Shown here piece after piece: positions 8,245 to 17,117 of a DNA stretch of 64,000 nt. A program made the translations under genes and the position numbers. The notes under the pieces were generated by a model. That model saw only the letters and a list, made by a program, of their open reading frames with translations, was not told the origin of the DNA and searched no databases. The stretch's first letter is position 1. Each line of letters starts with the position of its first letter. Origin of the DNA: Clostridia bacterium (lineage in GTDB: Bacteria; Bacillota; Clostridia; Oscillospirales; Acutalibacteraceae). The stretch spans positions 1-64,000 of the forward strand of contig JAFVEY010000054.1 of NCBI GenBank assembly GCA_017475765.1. The letters are read 5' to 3'.

Positions 8245-8561
8245 TAAAGGCTGAGCTTTTTATCGACCGCAAAGGAAGGCTTTCGGGTTTTCATATCAGC
8301 GGACATTCCGGGACGGCTGAAGCGGGATATGATGTGCTTTGCGCATTTGTTTTGTCGGCAGCATATATGGCTGCCAATACTATCACCGAGGTTATCCGTG
8401 CAAGGGCGGATGCCGAAGCGGATGACGGAGATATGCTTGTTGCGGTTGCTGAGAAAGATATTGAAGACTGTCAGGTGATACTGGCAGGACTGAGGCTTCA
8501 TCTGGAGGAAACAGAGAAGCAGTATCCCGATAATTTAAAGGTAATTTATACGGAGGTGTAA
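8241..8561 (+). CDS. prp: Ribosomal-processing cysteine protease Prp
   Basis: Removes the N-terminal extension of ribosomal protein L27 in Firmicutes. 106 residues with the catalytic pair His22 (in SGHSG) and Cys34 (in VLCAFVLSA), the same numbering as the characterised Staphylococcus aureus enzyme. It sits between rplU and rpmA, overlapping rplU by four bases and ending four bases before the rpmA start region. Its substrate, an L27 with a cleavable N-terminus, is encoded immediately downstream. Confidence 0.95.
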   Translation: MIKAELFIDRKGRLSGFHISGHSGTAEAGYDVLCAFVLSAAYMAANTITEVIRARADAEADDGDMLVAVAEKDIEDCQVILAGLRLHLEETEKQYPDNLKVIYTEV

Positions 8562-8565
8562 GATA

Positions 8566-8847
8566 ATGCTGAAAATAAATGTACAGTTGTTCGCTCATAA
8601 GAAGGGCGGCGGTTCAACAAAGAACGGCCGTGATTCCGAGTCCAAGCGTCTTGGCACAAAGCGTGCAGACGGTCAGTTCGTTCTCGCAGGCAATGTTCTC
8701 GTTAAGCAGAGAGGTACACACATTCATCCCGGCAATAATGTAGGCCGTGGTTCCGACGATACTCTTTTTGCAAAGATTGACGGTACTGTAAAGTTTGAGC
8801 GTGTGGGCAGAGACCGCAAGCAGGTTTCTGTATATGCAGCCGAGTAA
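8566..8847 (+). CDS. rpmA: 50S ribosomal protein L27
   Basis: 93 residues. The N-terminus [16 protein letters not shown] carries the Firmicutes extension ending QLFA, after which Prp is expected to cut, leaving HKKGGG as the mature end that reaches the peptidyl transferase centre. The body is typical ([34 protein letters not shown]). GGAGGTG ribosome binding site. Last gene before a strong terminator. Confidence 0.98.
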   Translation: MLKINVQLFAHKKGGGSTKNGRDSESKRLGTKRADGQFVLAGNVLVKQRGTHIHPGNNVGRGSDDTLFAKIDGTVKFERVGRDRKQVSVYAAE

Positions 8848-8873
8848 TTCTCATTGAATGACTGCTGATTATG

Positions 8874-8905
8874 GAGCTTCGGAGTTGTTTCCGAAGCTCT
8901 TTTTA
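8874..8905 (+). terminator. Terminator of rplU-prp-rpmA
   Basis: Ten-base stem GAGCTTCGGA (8874-8883) with TCCGAAGCTC (8890-8899) followed by TTTTT. Confidence 0.9.
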
Positions 8906-8965
8906 ATTAGGGTCGGAAACCTTTGATATCGGTTGGTATTGGCTAATCAAAAAAGTGCATGGATA

Positions 8966-8994
8966 TTGATATCAAGCGGTAATTGTGGTATATT
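8966..8994 (+). promoter_or_regulatory. Promoter of the membrane glycosyltransferase gene
   Basis: TTGATA (8966-8971), 17-base spacer, TATATT (8989-8994), about 36 bases before the start codon. Confidence 0.6.
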
Positions 8995-9030
8995 ATTTAT
9001 ATATTTTTACGACTGGAGTGTTTGCTGCTC

Positions 9031-10827
9031 ATGAGGGAAAAAATCAAGAAAATAAAAGAATATAAATTTTTTTCAGTCATATTACTGGCGCTGATAATTT
9101 TTGTTCAGATTTTTAATATCTGCGATATCTTTGTGGGTGAGAAACATTTATATCATTGTGACGAGATTTACAGCTATGGTCTGGCAAACGGATTTTATCA
9201 GCCTTTTATTGAAAGTGACAGCGTTTATTCTCATGATTACCAGTATATTGATGAATGGTTTTCAGGTGAGGTATATCGAAATTACCTTACTGTACAGGAG
9301 GGTGAACAGTTCCGATACGATTCTGTATGGTATAATCAATCACAGGACAGACATCCGCCTTTGTTCTATGCTGTTTTACATACGATATGTTCGTTTTTTC
9401 CCGACACGTTTTCATTCTGGCTCGGTCTGATTCCGAATCTGATTTATTTTGCAATAACACAGATTTTTTTGTATAAGCTTTCCAGAAACATTTTAAAATC
9501 AAAGTATCTGTCACTTTTGTTCTGCTTGCTTTGGGGTTTTACGCCTGCTGCGGTTAATAACACCCTATTTATAAGGATGTATTGTATGCTGACCATGTGG
9601 ACGGTCATACTGATGTATCTTCATTCAAAGCTGTATGTCACCAAAGAAAAGAATCTTTTAAAACAGCTTATACCGCTTATTATTGTCACAGCGCTTGGAT
9701 CTCTGACACAATATCTGTTTTTGTTTGTTGCTTTTGTGACAGCGGTATGTTTCTGTGTAAGGTATTTGTTCAAGAAGCAGTTTAAAGTGTTTTTTGCTTA
9801 TGGTCTTTCCATGCTGGCAGGTGTACTTATTTCCTTTGCGGTTTTCCCGGCAAGCGTAAGACATTTATTTCTTGAGGGAAGCAATGCTGCCGGAACTGCC
9901 TTCGTGAAGCAGATTATCATCTCGCTGCGTTATGTGTTCTCCGATATTTTTTGTCTGCAACAGTCTACATTGGTGTGGCTGTCGATATTTTTGCCGCCGA
10001 TTACAGGCATATTGATCATCCTGTCATTGCCAATTCTGTTTCTGTTCAGAAAAAATCTTAAATTAAGATCTTTTCCGGAGAAAATCAGAAATCATTTTAT
10101 ATCCGGTATTTCCTCGCTCAGAAAGGGCGGTATACGCAAAATATACAGCAGAATCATTAAAATTAATCCGATAATGACGATCATGCTTTTGTCAACGGCA
10201 GCAGTCATGCTGATTGCGTCATATACAGTATCCTATATTCTTGGCTTTGCCAACAGATATCTATATATAATATATCCTTTTGCGGCGCTGTTTATTTTTG
10301 CGCTTTTGTGCTTTATATTTTCACGCCTGAAGCATCAGAAGGCAGTGATCACGTTTTTAACCGTATTAATGATTTTTAACATAGCCTTAAACAGAGAAAT
10401 TGTTTTATACTGGCAATATGATAATGATATCAATTTAAATCATACCTTGGATAAGAGTAATGTTATTATCGTATTGAACGGATATGAAGAGTTTAGTATA
10501 TTATCAACCTTTGCTTATGAGTTTTACAATGCCGATCATATTTTTATGACCAATTATGATGATACGGCAGCTGATATGGATAAAATCGGCAGCCTTGAAT
10601 CTGATAAGCCACTATATATCATGCTGTATACAGCAGGACATTCGCAGGATGAAAAGGGGCAAAGTTTTTATTATGTTGCATTTGACGGGGAAAAATGTTA
10701 TTTCAAAACCGAATATGTTGACGATTATTTAAGCAATTACAGAAAGCTGAATAGTGTTGATCAATATGAATATATTGGAGAGTATGAGTTTGTAGAGGGC
10801 GATTATCTGGTATACAGACTCAATTAA
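9031..10827 (+). CDS. Polytopic membrane glycosyltransferase, GT-C/GT39-like
   Basis: About 598 residues from ATG 9031, ten bases behind GGAGTG; the frame is open further up to 8983 but without a start signal. The first membrane segment is followed by an extracytoplasmic loop with YHCDEIYSYGLA, placed like the essential acidic pair in the first loop of GT-C enzymes, and by DRHPPLFYAVLH, a hallmark of PMT/ArnT-like (GT39) proteins. About ten further hydrophobic segments and a soluble C-terminal domain (from about residue 480) follow. It probably transfers a sugar from a polyprenyl-phosphate donor to a cell-surface acceptor; the acceptor is unknown. It has many A/T-rich codons compared with rpmA and obgE, between which it sits. 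Confidence 0.65.
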   Translation: MREKIKKIKEYKFFSVILLALIIFVQIFNICDIFVGEKHLYHCDEIYSYGLANGFYQPFIESDSVYSHDYQYIDEWFSGEVYRNYLTVQEGEQFRYDSVWYNQSQDRHPPLFYAVLHTICSFFPDTFSFWLGLIPNLIYFAITQIFLYKLSRNILKSKYLSLLFCLLWGFTPAAVNNTLFIRMYCMLTMWTVILMYLHSKLYVTKEKNLLKQLIPLIIVTALGSLTQYLFLFVAFVTAVCFCVRYLFKKQFKVFFAYGLSMLAGVLISFAVFPASVRHLFLEGSNAAGTAFVKQIIISLRYVFSDIFCLQQSTLVWLSIFLPPITGILIILSLPILFLFRKNLKLRSFPEKIRNHFISGISSLRKGGIRKIYSRIIKINPIMTIMLLSTAAVMLIASYTVSYILGFANRYLYIIYPFAALFIFALLCFIFSRLKHQKAVITFLTVLMIFNIALNREIVLYWQYDNDINLNHTLDKSNVIIVLNGYEEFSILSTFAYEFYNADHIFMTNYDDTAADMDKIGSLESDKPLYIMLYTAGHSQDEKGQSFYYVAFDGEKCYFKTEYVDDYLSNYRKLNSVDQYEYIGEYEFVEGDYLVYRLN

Positions 10828-10853
10828 AGAAGATATTCAAAAGGAGAAAAAGT

Positions 10854-12125
10854 ATGTTTGTAGATATAGCAAAAATTTTTATCAAAGCAGGCGACGGAGG
10901 AGACGGTGCAGTTGCATTCCACAGAGAAAAATATGTCGCTTCGGGAGGACCTGACGGCGGTGACGGAGGAAGAGGCGGCAATATTGTTTTTGTTGCCGAC
11001 GATAACCTCTCCACATTGGCGGATTTCCGCTATAAGAGAAAATACGTTGCTCAGAAGGGCGAAAACGGCAGGGGAGGACGCTGCAACGGCAAAAAGGCAG
11101 AGGATCTTGTCATTCGTGTGCCGAGAGGAACGCTGATAAAGGAAGTAAACAGCGGCAGAATCCTTGCTGATATATCCGATAAGGAGCCTGTTATTGTCGC
11201 AAAAGGCGGAAAGGGCGGCTGGGGCAATACTCATTTTGCAACGCCGACCCGTCAGACACCGAGATTTTCAAAGCCGGGTCAGCCAGGGGAGGAATATGAA
11301 GTGCAGCTGGAGCTGAAGCTGCTTGCCGATGTCGGGATCGTAGGCTTTCCGAATGTTGGCAAATCAACGCTGATTTCCGTTGTCAGCGAGGCAAAGCCGA
11401 TCATCGCCAATTATCATTTCACAACGATAACACCTGTGCTTGGTGTTGTGCGCATGGGACCGGAATCCTCCTTTGTGATGGCGGATATACCGGGTCTTAT
11501 CGAGGGTGCGGGAGACGGTGTCGGTCTGGGACATCAGTTTTTGCGCCATGTCGAAAGATGCCGTCTGCTTGTTCATGTTGTCGATGTATCGGGCAGCGAA
11601 GGCAGGGATCCGAAGGAGGATTTCAGGATCATCAACGATGAGCTGAAGAAGTTTAATCCTGAGCTTGCCGAACGTCCGATGATAGTGGCAGGCAATAAGT
11701 GCGATCTGACGGAGGATGAAGTGGTTGATGATTTCCGCCAGTTCATAGAGGAACAGGGATACAAGTTTTTTCCGATCATGGCGGCAATTGCTTATGATGT
11801 CAAGCCGCTGCTGCAGGAGATTCAGGAGCAGCTTTCAAAGCTGCCGCCGATCACACGATATGAAGCAGAACCGGCGCCGGTGCTGTCTGAGGACGAGATC
11901 GGAAAGCAGGAGGTAAAGGTGACAAATCACGGCGGAGTATATTTTGTAGAAGCCGATTGGCTGCTGAGAGTCCTGAGAATGATAGATTTCAGCGACACGG
12001 ATTCGCTTCAGTATTTTCAGAGGGTGCTGATAAGCTCAGGTGTCATTGAGGCACTAAAAAATGCAGGAATACAGGAAGGCGATACCGTAAGCCTGTATGA
12101 TTTTGAGTTTGAATTTGTGGAATAA
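10854..12125 (+). CDS. obgE: GTPase Obg (ribosome assembly, stress)
   Basis: 423 residues in three domains. The glycine-rich Obg fold occupies about 1-158 (MFVDIAKIFIKAGDGGDG, GGPDGGDGGRGG). The G domain follows from about 159, with G1 GFPNVGKST, G3 DIPGLIEGA and G4 NKCD. A C-terminal OCT domain (about 345-423) is present. Essential GTPase of 50S maturation and stringent response. AAGGAG ribosome binding site; mrnC follows after 13 bases. In many Firmicutes it directly follows rpmA, here it is separated by the glycosyltransferase gene. Confidence 0.97.
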   Translation: MFVDIAKIFIKAGDGGDGAVAFHREKYVASGGPDGGDGGRGGNIVFVADDNLSTLADFRYKRKYVAQKGENGRGGRCNGKKAEDLVIRVPRGTLIKEVNSGRILADISDKEPVIVAKGGKGGWGNTHFATPTRQTPRFSKPGQPGEEYEVQLELKLLADVGIVGFPNVGKSTLISVVSEAKPIIANYHFTTITPVLGVVRMGPESSFVMADIPGLIEGAGDGVGLGHQFLRHVERCRLLVHVVDVSGSEGRDPKEDFRIINDELKKFNPELAERPMIVAGNKCDLTEDEVVDDFRQFIEEQGYKFFPIMAAIAYDVKPLLQEIQEQLSKLPPITRYEAEPAPVLSEDEIGKQEVKVTNHGGVYFVEADWLLRVLRMIDFSDTDSLQYFQRVLISSGVIEALKNAGIQEGDTVSLYDFEFEFVE

Positions 12126-12138
12126 CGGGGGGATATGA

Positions 12139-12534
12139 TTGTCAAGACTGACGCTTAATGAATGTGATCCGAAAAAGATCAATACATTGGCACTTGCCTT
12201 TGTCGGGGACGGTGTATATGATCTGATGGTCAGGGAAGAGCTTGTTTGTCGGGCTAACCGACCTGTCAGGGAGCTGAATATCCGGAAAGTGGATATTGTA
12301 CGCTGTCAGGCACAGGCGGCTCTTGTGAAAGAAATAGAACCGCTTCTGACAGAGGAAGAGGCGGATATCCTCCGCCGGGGAAGAAACGATCATGTTGCCA
12401 AAGCGCCTAAAAATGCAACGATGGCAGAATATCATGCAGCCACCGCATTGGAATGTCTTATTGGTTATCTTTATCTTTCCGACAGAATTGAAAGAATAAG
12501 GGAGCTTGTCCGATTGGGGATTCATGATTCGTAA
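12139..12534 (+). CDS. mrnC: Mini-ribonuclease 3 (23S rRNA maturation)
   Basis: 131 residues, a lone RNase III catalytic domain without the double-stranded RNA-binding domain. The signature LAFVGDGVYDLMVREELV and the later EYHAATALECLIGYLYL match the family and supply the acidic metal-binding residues. It trims the 23S rRNA precursor. The start is TTG 12139, behind a GGGGGGAT binding site; the protein then reads MSRLTLNECDP. It lies 13 bases after obgE and is probably co-transcribed. Confidence 0.88.
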   Translation: MSRLTLNECDPKKINTLALAFVGDGVYDLMVREELVCRANRPVRELNIRKVDIVRCQAQAALVKEIEPLLTEEEADILRRGRNDHVAKAPKNATMAEYHAATALECLIGYLYLSDRIERIRELVRLGIHDS

Positions 12535-12598
12535 TTCTCTGACGAAGATATAAACATAGTTTCGGGCTGTAAACATATTATACGAAGCTGGTGATATA

Positions 12599-14857
12599 TT
12601 GAAAAAGAATCCGGTACATCTATATTATAAAGAAAAATTTCTGTCCGTGACACCTGCCCGGCTTTTAAAGGATATTTCCGCAGGTATTATCGTTGCTCTC
12701 ATCTCCATACCGATCTCAATGGGATATGCGCAGGTTGCAGGTCTTCCGATGCAGTACGGACTGTACGGATCTGTATTTCCCATTCTTTTTTACGGACTTC
12801 TCACAACGACCAGGGATTTTGTTTTTGGAGTGGATGCAGCTCCGGCGGCACTGGTCGGAGGTTCAATTGCTTCTCTCGGCATTGCCGCCGAATCGGAAGA
12901 GGCTGTGACGGCAGTTCCGACAATCGCATTCCTGACAGCCTGCTGGCTGCTGCTGTTTTATTTTCTGAAAGCTGGTAAAATTGTCAGGTATATATCAGAG
13001 CCGGTAATGGGCGGCTTTGTCACGGGTATATGCTGTTCCATCATATTAATGCAGATGCCAAAGCTGTTCGGCGGTACGGCAGGTATGGGTGAGGCACCCG
13101 AACTGATCAAAAATATCATCGAGCAGATACCGGATTTCAATCCGCTTTCCCTTGTTTTGGGACTGTCAACGATAGCGCTGATTATGCTTGGAAAGAAATG
13201 GATACCCAAGGTTCCCGTTTCTGTTATCGTTATGCTGATCGGTGCGCTGCTGACAAAATTTCTTTCGGTGGATAGCTTTGGTGTAAAGCTGCTTCCCCAT
13301 GTTGAAAGTGGTTTTCCGGGATTTCATATTATTCCGTCGGTGGATTCTTTTGGCAGACTGAGCGATTATCTTTTTGCCGCCCTTTCCATTGCTGCCGTCA
13401 TCCTTTCGGAATCTCTTCTGGCTTCGAGGGGCAATGCTTTGAAGGATGGCTATCAGCTCGACAATAACAGAGAAATACTTGCCTATTCGGCAGCTAACTT
13501 TGCAGGAGCGCTCACAGGCTGCTGCCCGACTAACGGCAGCGTTTCAAGAACGGGAATCGTCCGCCAGTTCGGTGCGTCCTCTCAATGGCTTTCTGTTTCA
13601 GCAGCTATTTCGATGCTCGGAGTGCTGTATTTCGGCACATTTATGATAGAATATCTTCCGGTTCCGGTTCTGACGGCGATCGTTATTTCTGCGCTGATCA
13701 ATGCAAGTGAATTTCATGCAGCAGTACGTCTGTGGAAAACAAGCAGAAATGAATTTTATATATTCATTGCTGCCATGCTCGGAGTTCTTATATTTGGTAC
13801 GGTTTATGGGGTGATGATCGGTGTTGTTCTGTCATTCATGGCTGTTATCATCCGTGCGGTGACGCCGCCGAGAGCATTTATGGGTGTTATTCCTGGAAAA
13901 GAGGGATTTTACAGTCTGGAAAGATATGCGTCGGCAAAGCCCGTCAGAAATACGATCATCTATCGTTTTGGCGGAAATCTTTTCTTTGCGAATATAGACA
14001 CACTTCAAAACGATATTGAAAAGGCAGTCACCAAAGATACAAAAGTCATCGTCATCAATGCGGGAGCGGTGGGAAATATTGATATCACCGCTGCCGACAG
14101 GCTTGTTCTGATGAGAAGTGAATATAAAAAACGTGGCATTAAATTTTATATTGCCGAACACGTCGGGGAAGTCAACGATATGCTGGAAAAATACGGGGCA
14201 GGAAAGCTGCTGAGAAGCGGTTCTGTAAGAATGACAACCGCTCTTGCCCTCAGAGCAGCAGGACTGAAATATCCCTACTCTCTTGAGGATGGGGAAAAAG
14301 TGCCGGACAGGACGGCAGGAAAAAAGTCCATGCGTCTTGTACGCTCAAACCATATTTCTGCCGACAGAACCTCCAAAGGTATTCAGGCAGAGCTTGAATG
14401 GGTTTTCGGGAAGAATGCAGGAAATTATAAGGACAAAATAGCTGAAGAGCTTCTGAAAAGCCTTGATACGATCGAGCTTAACGACAGCGAACTGGAAGAG
14501 GCAGAGCAGCAGACCTACTGGGGCAGGATCAATTTGTTTGACGAGGACGAGCTGATCGACAGACTGGAAATGAGGATTTTCTCAATGCGTAAGACCGACC
14601 CTGAAAAAGCAAAAAGACTGGAGGACTTCCTTGAAAGCAGACGCATGAATATTGAAAAGAGAATGCTTGAAATGGATCCTCACATACTTTTAAGACTTAA
14701 GGATTATCGTGCAAAATTTGAGAATCATCTGAAAAACAGCGATCCCATAGCTTATGAAAGACTGCTCAGGCGCAGGGCGGATTATATCAGAAGGCTGAAA
14801 ACAAAAGCGCCTGAGCTTGCCGAAAAGTATGAAGAAGCGTATACTGACATCAAATAG
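12599..14857 (+). CDS. SulP-family anion transporter with STAS domain and long C-terminal extension
   Basis: 752 residues. The transport domain (about 1-430) has the SulP pattern: an amphipathic start, SIPISMGYAQVAGLP in the first membrane segments, and CCPTNGSVSRTGIVRQ in the later part. It is followed by a STAS domain (about 440-560; VIVINAGAVGNIDITAADRL). SulP proteins move sulfate, bicarbonate or other anions; the substrate cannot be told here. The final 190 residues are charged and helical, lacking any domain I recognise, and exceed the usual 550-600 residue length. Start TTG 12599 is chosen from the frame; its binding site (GGTGAT) is weak. Confidence 0.85.
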   Translation: MKKNPVHLYYKEKFLSVTPARLLKDISAGIIVALISIPISMGYAQVAGLPMQYGLYGSVFPILFYGLLTTTRDFVFGVDAAPAALVGGSIASLGIAAESEEAVTAVPTIAFLTACWLLLFYFLKAGKIVRYISEPVMGGFVTGICCSIILMQMPKLFGGTAGMGEAPELIKNIIEQIPDFNPLSLVLGLSTIALIMLGKKWIPKVPVSVIVMLIGALLTKFLSVDSFGVKLLPHVESGFPGFHIIPSVDSFGRLSDYLFAALSIAAVILSESLLASRGNALKDGYQLDNNREILAYSAANFAGALTGCCPTNGSVSRTGIVRQFGASSQWLSVSAAISMLGVLYFGTFMIEYLPVPVLTAIVISALINASEFHAAVRLWKTSRNEFYIFIAAMLGVLIFGTVYGVMIGVVLSFMAVIIRAVTPPRAFMGVIPGKEGFYSLERYASAKPVRNTIIYRFGGNLFFANIDTLQNDIEKAVTKDTKVIVINAGAVGNIDITAADRLVLMRSEYKKRGIKFYIAEHVGEVNDMLEKYGAGKLLRSGSVRMTTALALRAAGLKYPYSLEDGEKVPDRTAGKKSMRLVRSNHISADRTSKGIQAELEWVFGKNAGNYKDKIAEELLKSLDTIELNDSELEEAEQQTYWGRINLFDEDELIDRLEMRIFSMRKTDPEKAKRLEDFLESRRMNIEKRMLEMDPHILLRLKDYRAKFENHLKNSDPIAYERLLRRRADYIRRLKTKAPELAEKYEEAYTDIK

Positions 14858-14884
14858 TCAGGAAAACGGACAGAAAATGACAAA

Positions 14885-14930
14885 TAAAAAATCACCTCTG
14901 TTCAGGTTTTTGAAACAGAGGTGATTTTTT
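14885..14930. terminator. Bidirectional terminator between sulP-like gene and DUF3592 operon
   Basis: A long stem, AAAAATCACCTCTGTTTC-type arms at 14887-14903 and 14911-14930, with A-run before and T-run after, fitting both convergent transcripts. Confidence 0.9.
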
Positions 14931-14943
14931 TGATTGCGTTTTT

Positions 14944-15639
14944 TTAGACAGCATTGCTGTGCTGTTTTTTCTTTTTTCGGTGTCTGTATTTTATGATAAA
15001 ATACAGAACAATGGAACGGAGTCCCACGATAACAGATACTGCGCCAAGAATCATAAATAAAAATCCGAAGGCAGAATTGTGTTCTAAAAACTGGAAAATA
15101 ATACCTATTGTAAATATAGGGATTCCCGAAGAAAGAGGAATGACGATAGATGAAACCTTATATTTCAGTTTTCCAGCTGTGGTGCGTTCCTCATCCTCGG
15201 CTATTTCCTGGGGGGATTTTGTCGCTTTCCTGCGTCTTGTTATGATAGTGAAGAAACCGATAACGATAAACGGCATGGAGAAAAGTATCAGGATAAAACC
15301 GCCGTACCGCATTGTTTTTGTCTTGATGACAGAAGGAAAATCGGGATCATAACAAACGGTGATTTTGTCACCGATTTGCCATGAAGCTTCATATTGTCCG
15401 AGAGCAATATTTTCATAGCTTTTTCCTTCCGCCTGATAGCTGACAAGAGTGTAGGTGCGTGTGAAATCAGTATTTTCACTAAGTTCGGTATCAAATCCGG
15501 TAATGACTGCGGTACATTCCTTTGTATTGTCGGGCAGGGCACGGTAGATGATAAAAAATATGCCTAAAGCCAACAGTAGAAAACCGACAGCCAGCATAAG
15601 AAACCTTCCGAAACGTCCGAGATTGGAAACAGGCTCCAT
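14944..15639 (-). CDS. DUF3592-type membrane protein C
   Basis: 231 residues from ATG 15639, behind AAGGAG with nine bases; the longer frame to 15744 would lie inside the upstream gene. Topology by eye: a membrane segment at about 15-35, an extracytoplasmic domain of about 70 residues (CTAVITGFDTELSEN to CYDPDFPSVI) of the DUF3592 kind, then membrane segments near 105-125, 170-190 and 195-215, and a very basic C-terminus (KYRHRKKKKQ). The function is unknown. It is the last gene of an operon and starts four bases after the stop of the transglutaminase-like lipoprotein, so the two are probably translated together. Confidence 0.7.
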   Translation of the reverse strand: MEPVSNLGRFGRFLMLAVGFLLLALGIFFIIYRALPDNTKECTAVITGFDTELSENTDFTRTYTLVSYQAEGKSYENIALGQYEASWQIGDKITVCYDPDFPSVIKTKTMRYGGFILILFSMPFIVIGFFTIITRRRKATKSPQEIAEDEERTTAGKLKYKVSSIVIPLSSGIPIFTIGIIFQFLEHNSAFGFLFMILGAVSVIVGLRSIVLYFIIKYRHRKKKKQHSNAV

Positions 15640-15643
15640 AGAA

Positions 15644-17071
15644 TCACTCTCCTTCTGAATTACTGTCTGCTGCTTCAATAATGATTGTATAGGATAAATC
15701 GTTGTAATATGTGTTGAAGGTGAATACATTATCGGAATTGTCATTCAGGAATTCTTTAACATCATCGTCTATGGTATAAAGTGCAGCTTCATACTCGGCT
15801 CTGGTATAGAATTTTATGCTTACGGGATGGATGCCTTCATCATCAAAATGATCGCTCAGAACAGCGAAAAGGTTCATGCGGTAGAATTCGTCATGGTACA
15901 GATAAAGATCATTGATTATATGATAATTTTCAGCAAGGGAGTCGCAAGCCGGAACACCAAGATCGGTATAAACAGAACTTATTTCTCTGTTGTCGGCAAT
16001 CATTTCATCATTGACATTGAAAAAACCATAATTAGCCGGGTTGCCTTTTTCTTCATTCAGCTGAACATTGTCAACGGTAACATCAAGATGATAATAATCT
16101 CCGTTGATTTTGACGATATTCCATGAATGATTGGGGTAAAGTGCGGTATAGTCCCAGTTCTGGGTTCCGGAAACAGTCAGACATTCAATTCCCAGCTCTC
16201 TCATGCACCACATGAATGATTTTGAAAAGCCTTCGCACCGGCCTTTGTGATTAATTAGTGTTCCGTATACAGAGCCTGAGAGCAGATCCGCTTCATTATA
16301 GATGCAGTTTTGGAAAATATAATCATATACATACTTTTCTTTTGCAAGCTCATTCTTTCCGTTTAGTGTGCTTCTGAGTCCGTCAAAGAATTCGTTCAGC
16401 TTTTTCATTGCGCTGTCATATTCAAGCTGATCAAGACAGTAAGAGAAGCTGACACCGCATACATAATACATATCATTGCTGTTGTATTCAGGATAGTAGT
16501 CGCCGCTGAGATGGATAAGTTCAGGGCAGTCATAATTGAGCAGAAACATCAGAGTGCTGAGTTCGTCATCGGTGATAGGCTCATCAAATTCTGCTGATTT
16601 TTTGAAGGATGCTGCGGCATCATAAATACAGATAAAATTTCTGAGCTGTTTTTCATCAAGCTCTTTGACAAAATATTTTGAATCATAGTATTTGATTTTT
16701 GAAGTATCAGGCGGTTCGGAAACCTCCGGAGCTGTGCTTTCTTGTTTTGGAGGAGATATCTGCTCGGAAGCCTGTGATGAAGAAACTGCAATTTCAAGAC
16801 TTTCCTGTCCGGATGCCGCCGGATCGCTGTAAGGATTATCTGCTTTGCTCTCTGAAAATCCTTCGCTGCTTTGGGAAGCAGATGAATCAGAAGGAGCATC
16901 CGTATCTGAGGAGACAGGAAAACTTACAGGGCTTTCCTCCGACTGTATGCTTTCAGGATAAGATGAAACATCGGAGGATTGAAACTGGCTGTTGCCATAT
17001 ATCTGGCTGCAGCCGCCCATAAGGACAGCCGCAGCCAGAACGGCGGTAAATATATGTTGTGTTTTTTTCAT
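15644..17071 (-). CDS. Transglutaminase-like lipoprotein
   Basis: 475 residues. A lipoprotein signal peptide ends in MGGC. A Ser/Pro/Gln-rich, low-complexity stalk of about 100 residues follows, then the catalytic domain. The transglutaminase-like triad is visible: Cys in HKGRCEGFSKSF, His in PNHSWNIVK and Asp in YYHLDVTVDN. The domain thus belongs to the papain-like TGc superfamily, whose secreted bacterial members cleave or cross-link proteins or cell-wall peptides. The C-terminal 120 residues form an additional region. It is anchored outside the membrane. GGAGG lies five bases upstream of ATG 17071. It stands within an operon of DUF3592 membrane proteins, which are candidate partners or substrates. 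Confidence 0.8.
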   Translation of the reverse strand: MKKTQHIFTAVLAAAVLMGGCSQIYGNSQFQSSDVSSYPESIQSEESPVSFPVSSDTDAPSDSSASQSSEGFSESKADNPYSDPAASGQESLEIAVSSSQASEQISPPKQESTAPEVSEPPDTSKIKYYDSKYFVKELDEKQLRNFICIYDAAASFKKSAEFDEPITDDELSTLMFLLNYDCPELIHLSGDYYPEYNSNDMYYVCGVSFSYCLDQLEYDSAMKKLNEFFDGLRSTLNGKNELAKEKYVYDYIFQNCIYNEADLLSGSVYGTLINHKGRCEGFSKSFMWCMRELGIECLTVSGTQNWDYTALYPNHSWNIVKINGDYYHLDVTVDNVQLNEEKGNPANYGFFNVNDEMIADNREISSVYTDLGVPACDSLAENYHIINDLYLYHDEFYRMNLFAVLSDHFDDEGIHPVSIKFYTRAEYEAALYTIDDDVKEFLNDNSDNVFTFNTYYNDLSYTIIIEAADSNSEGE

Positions 17072-17117
17072 ACAAACCTCCGTATGTGCAAAAACAGATA
17101 TTTTTTATCCGTTACGA

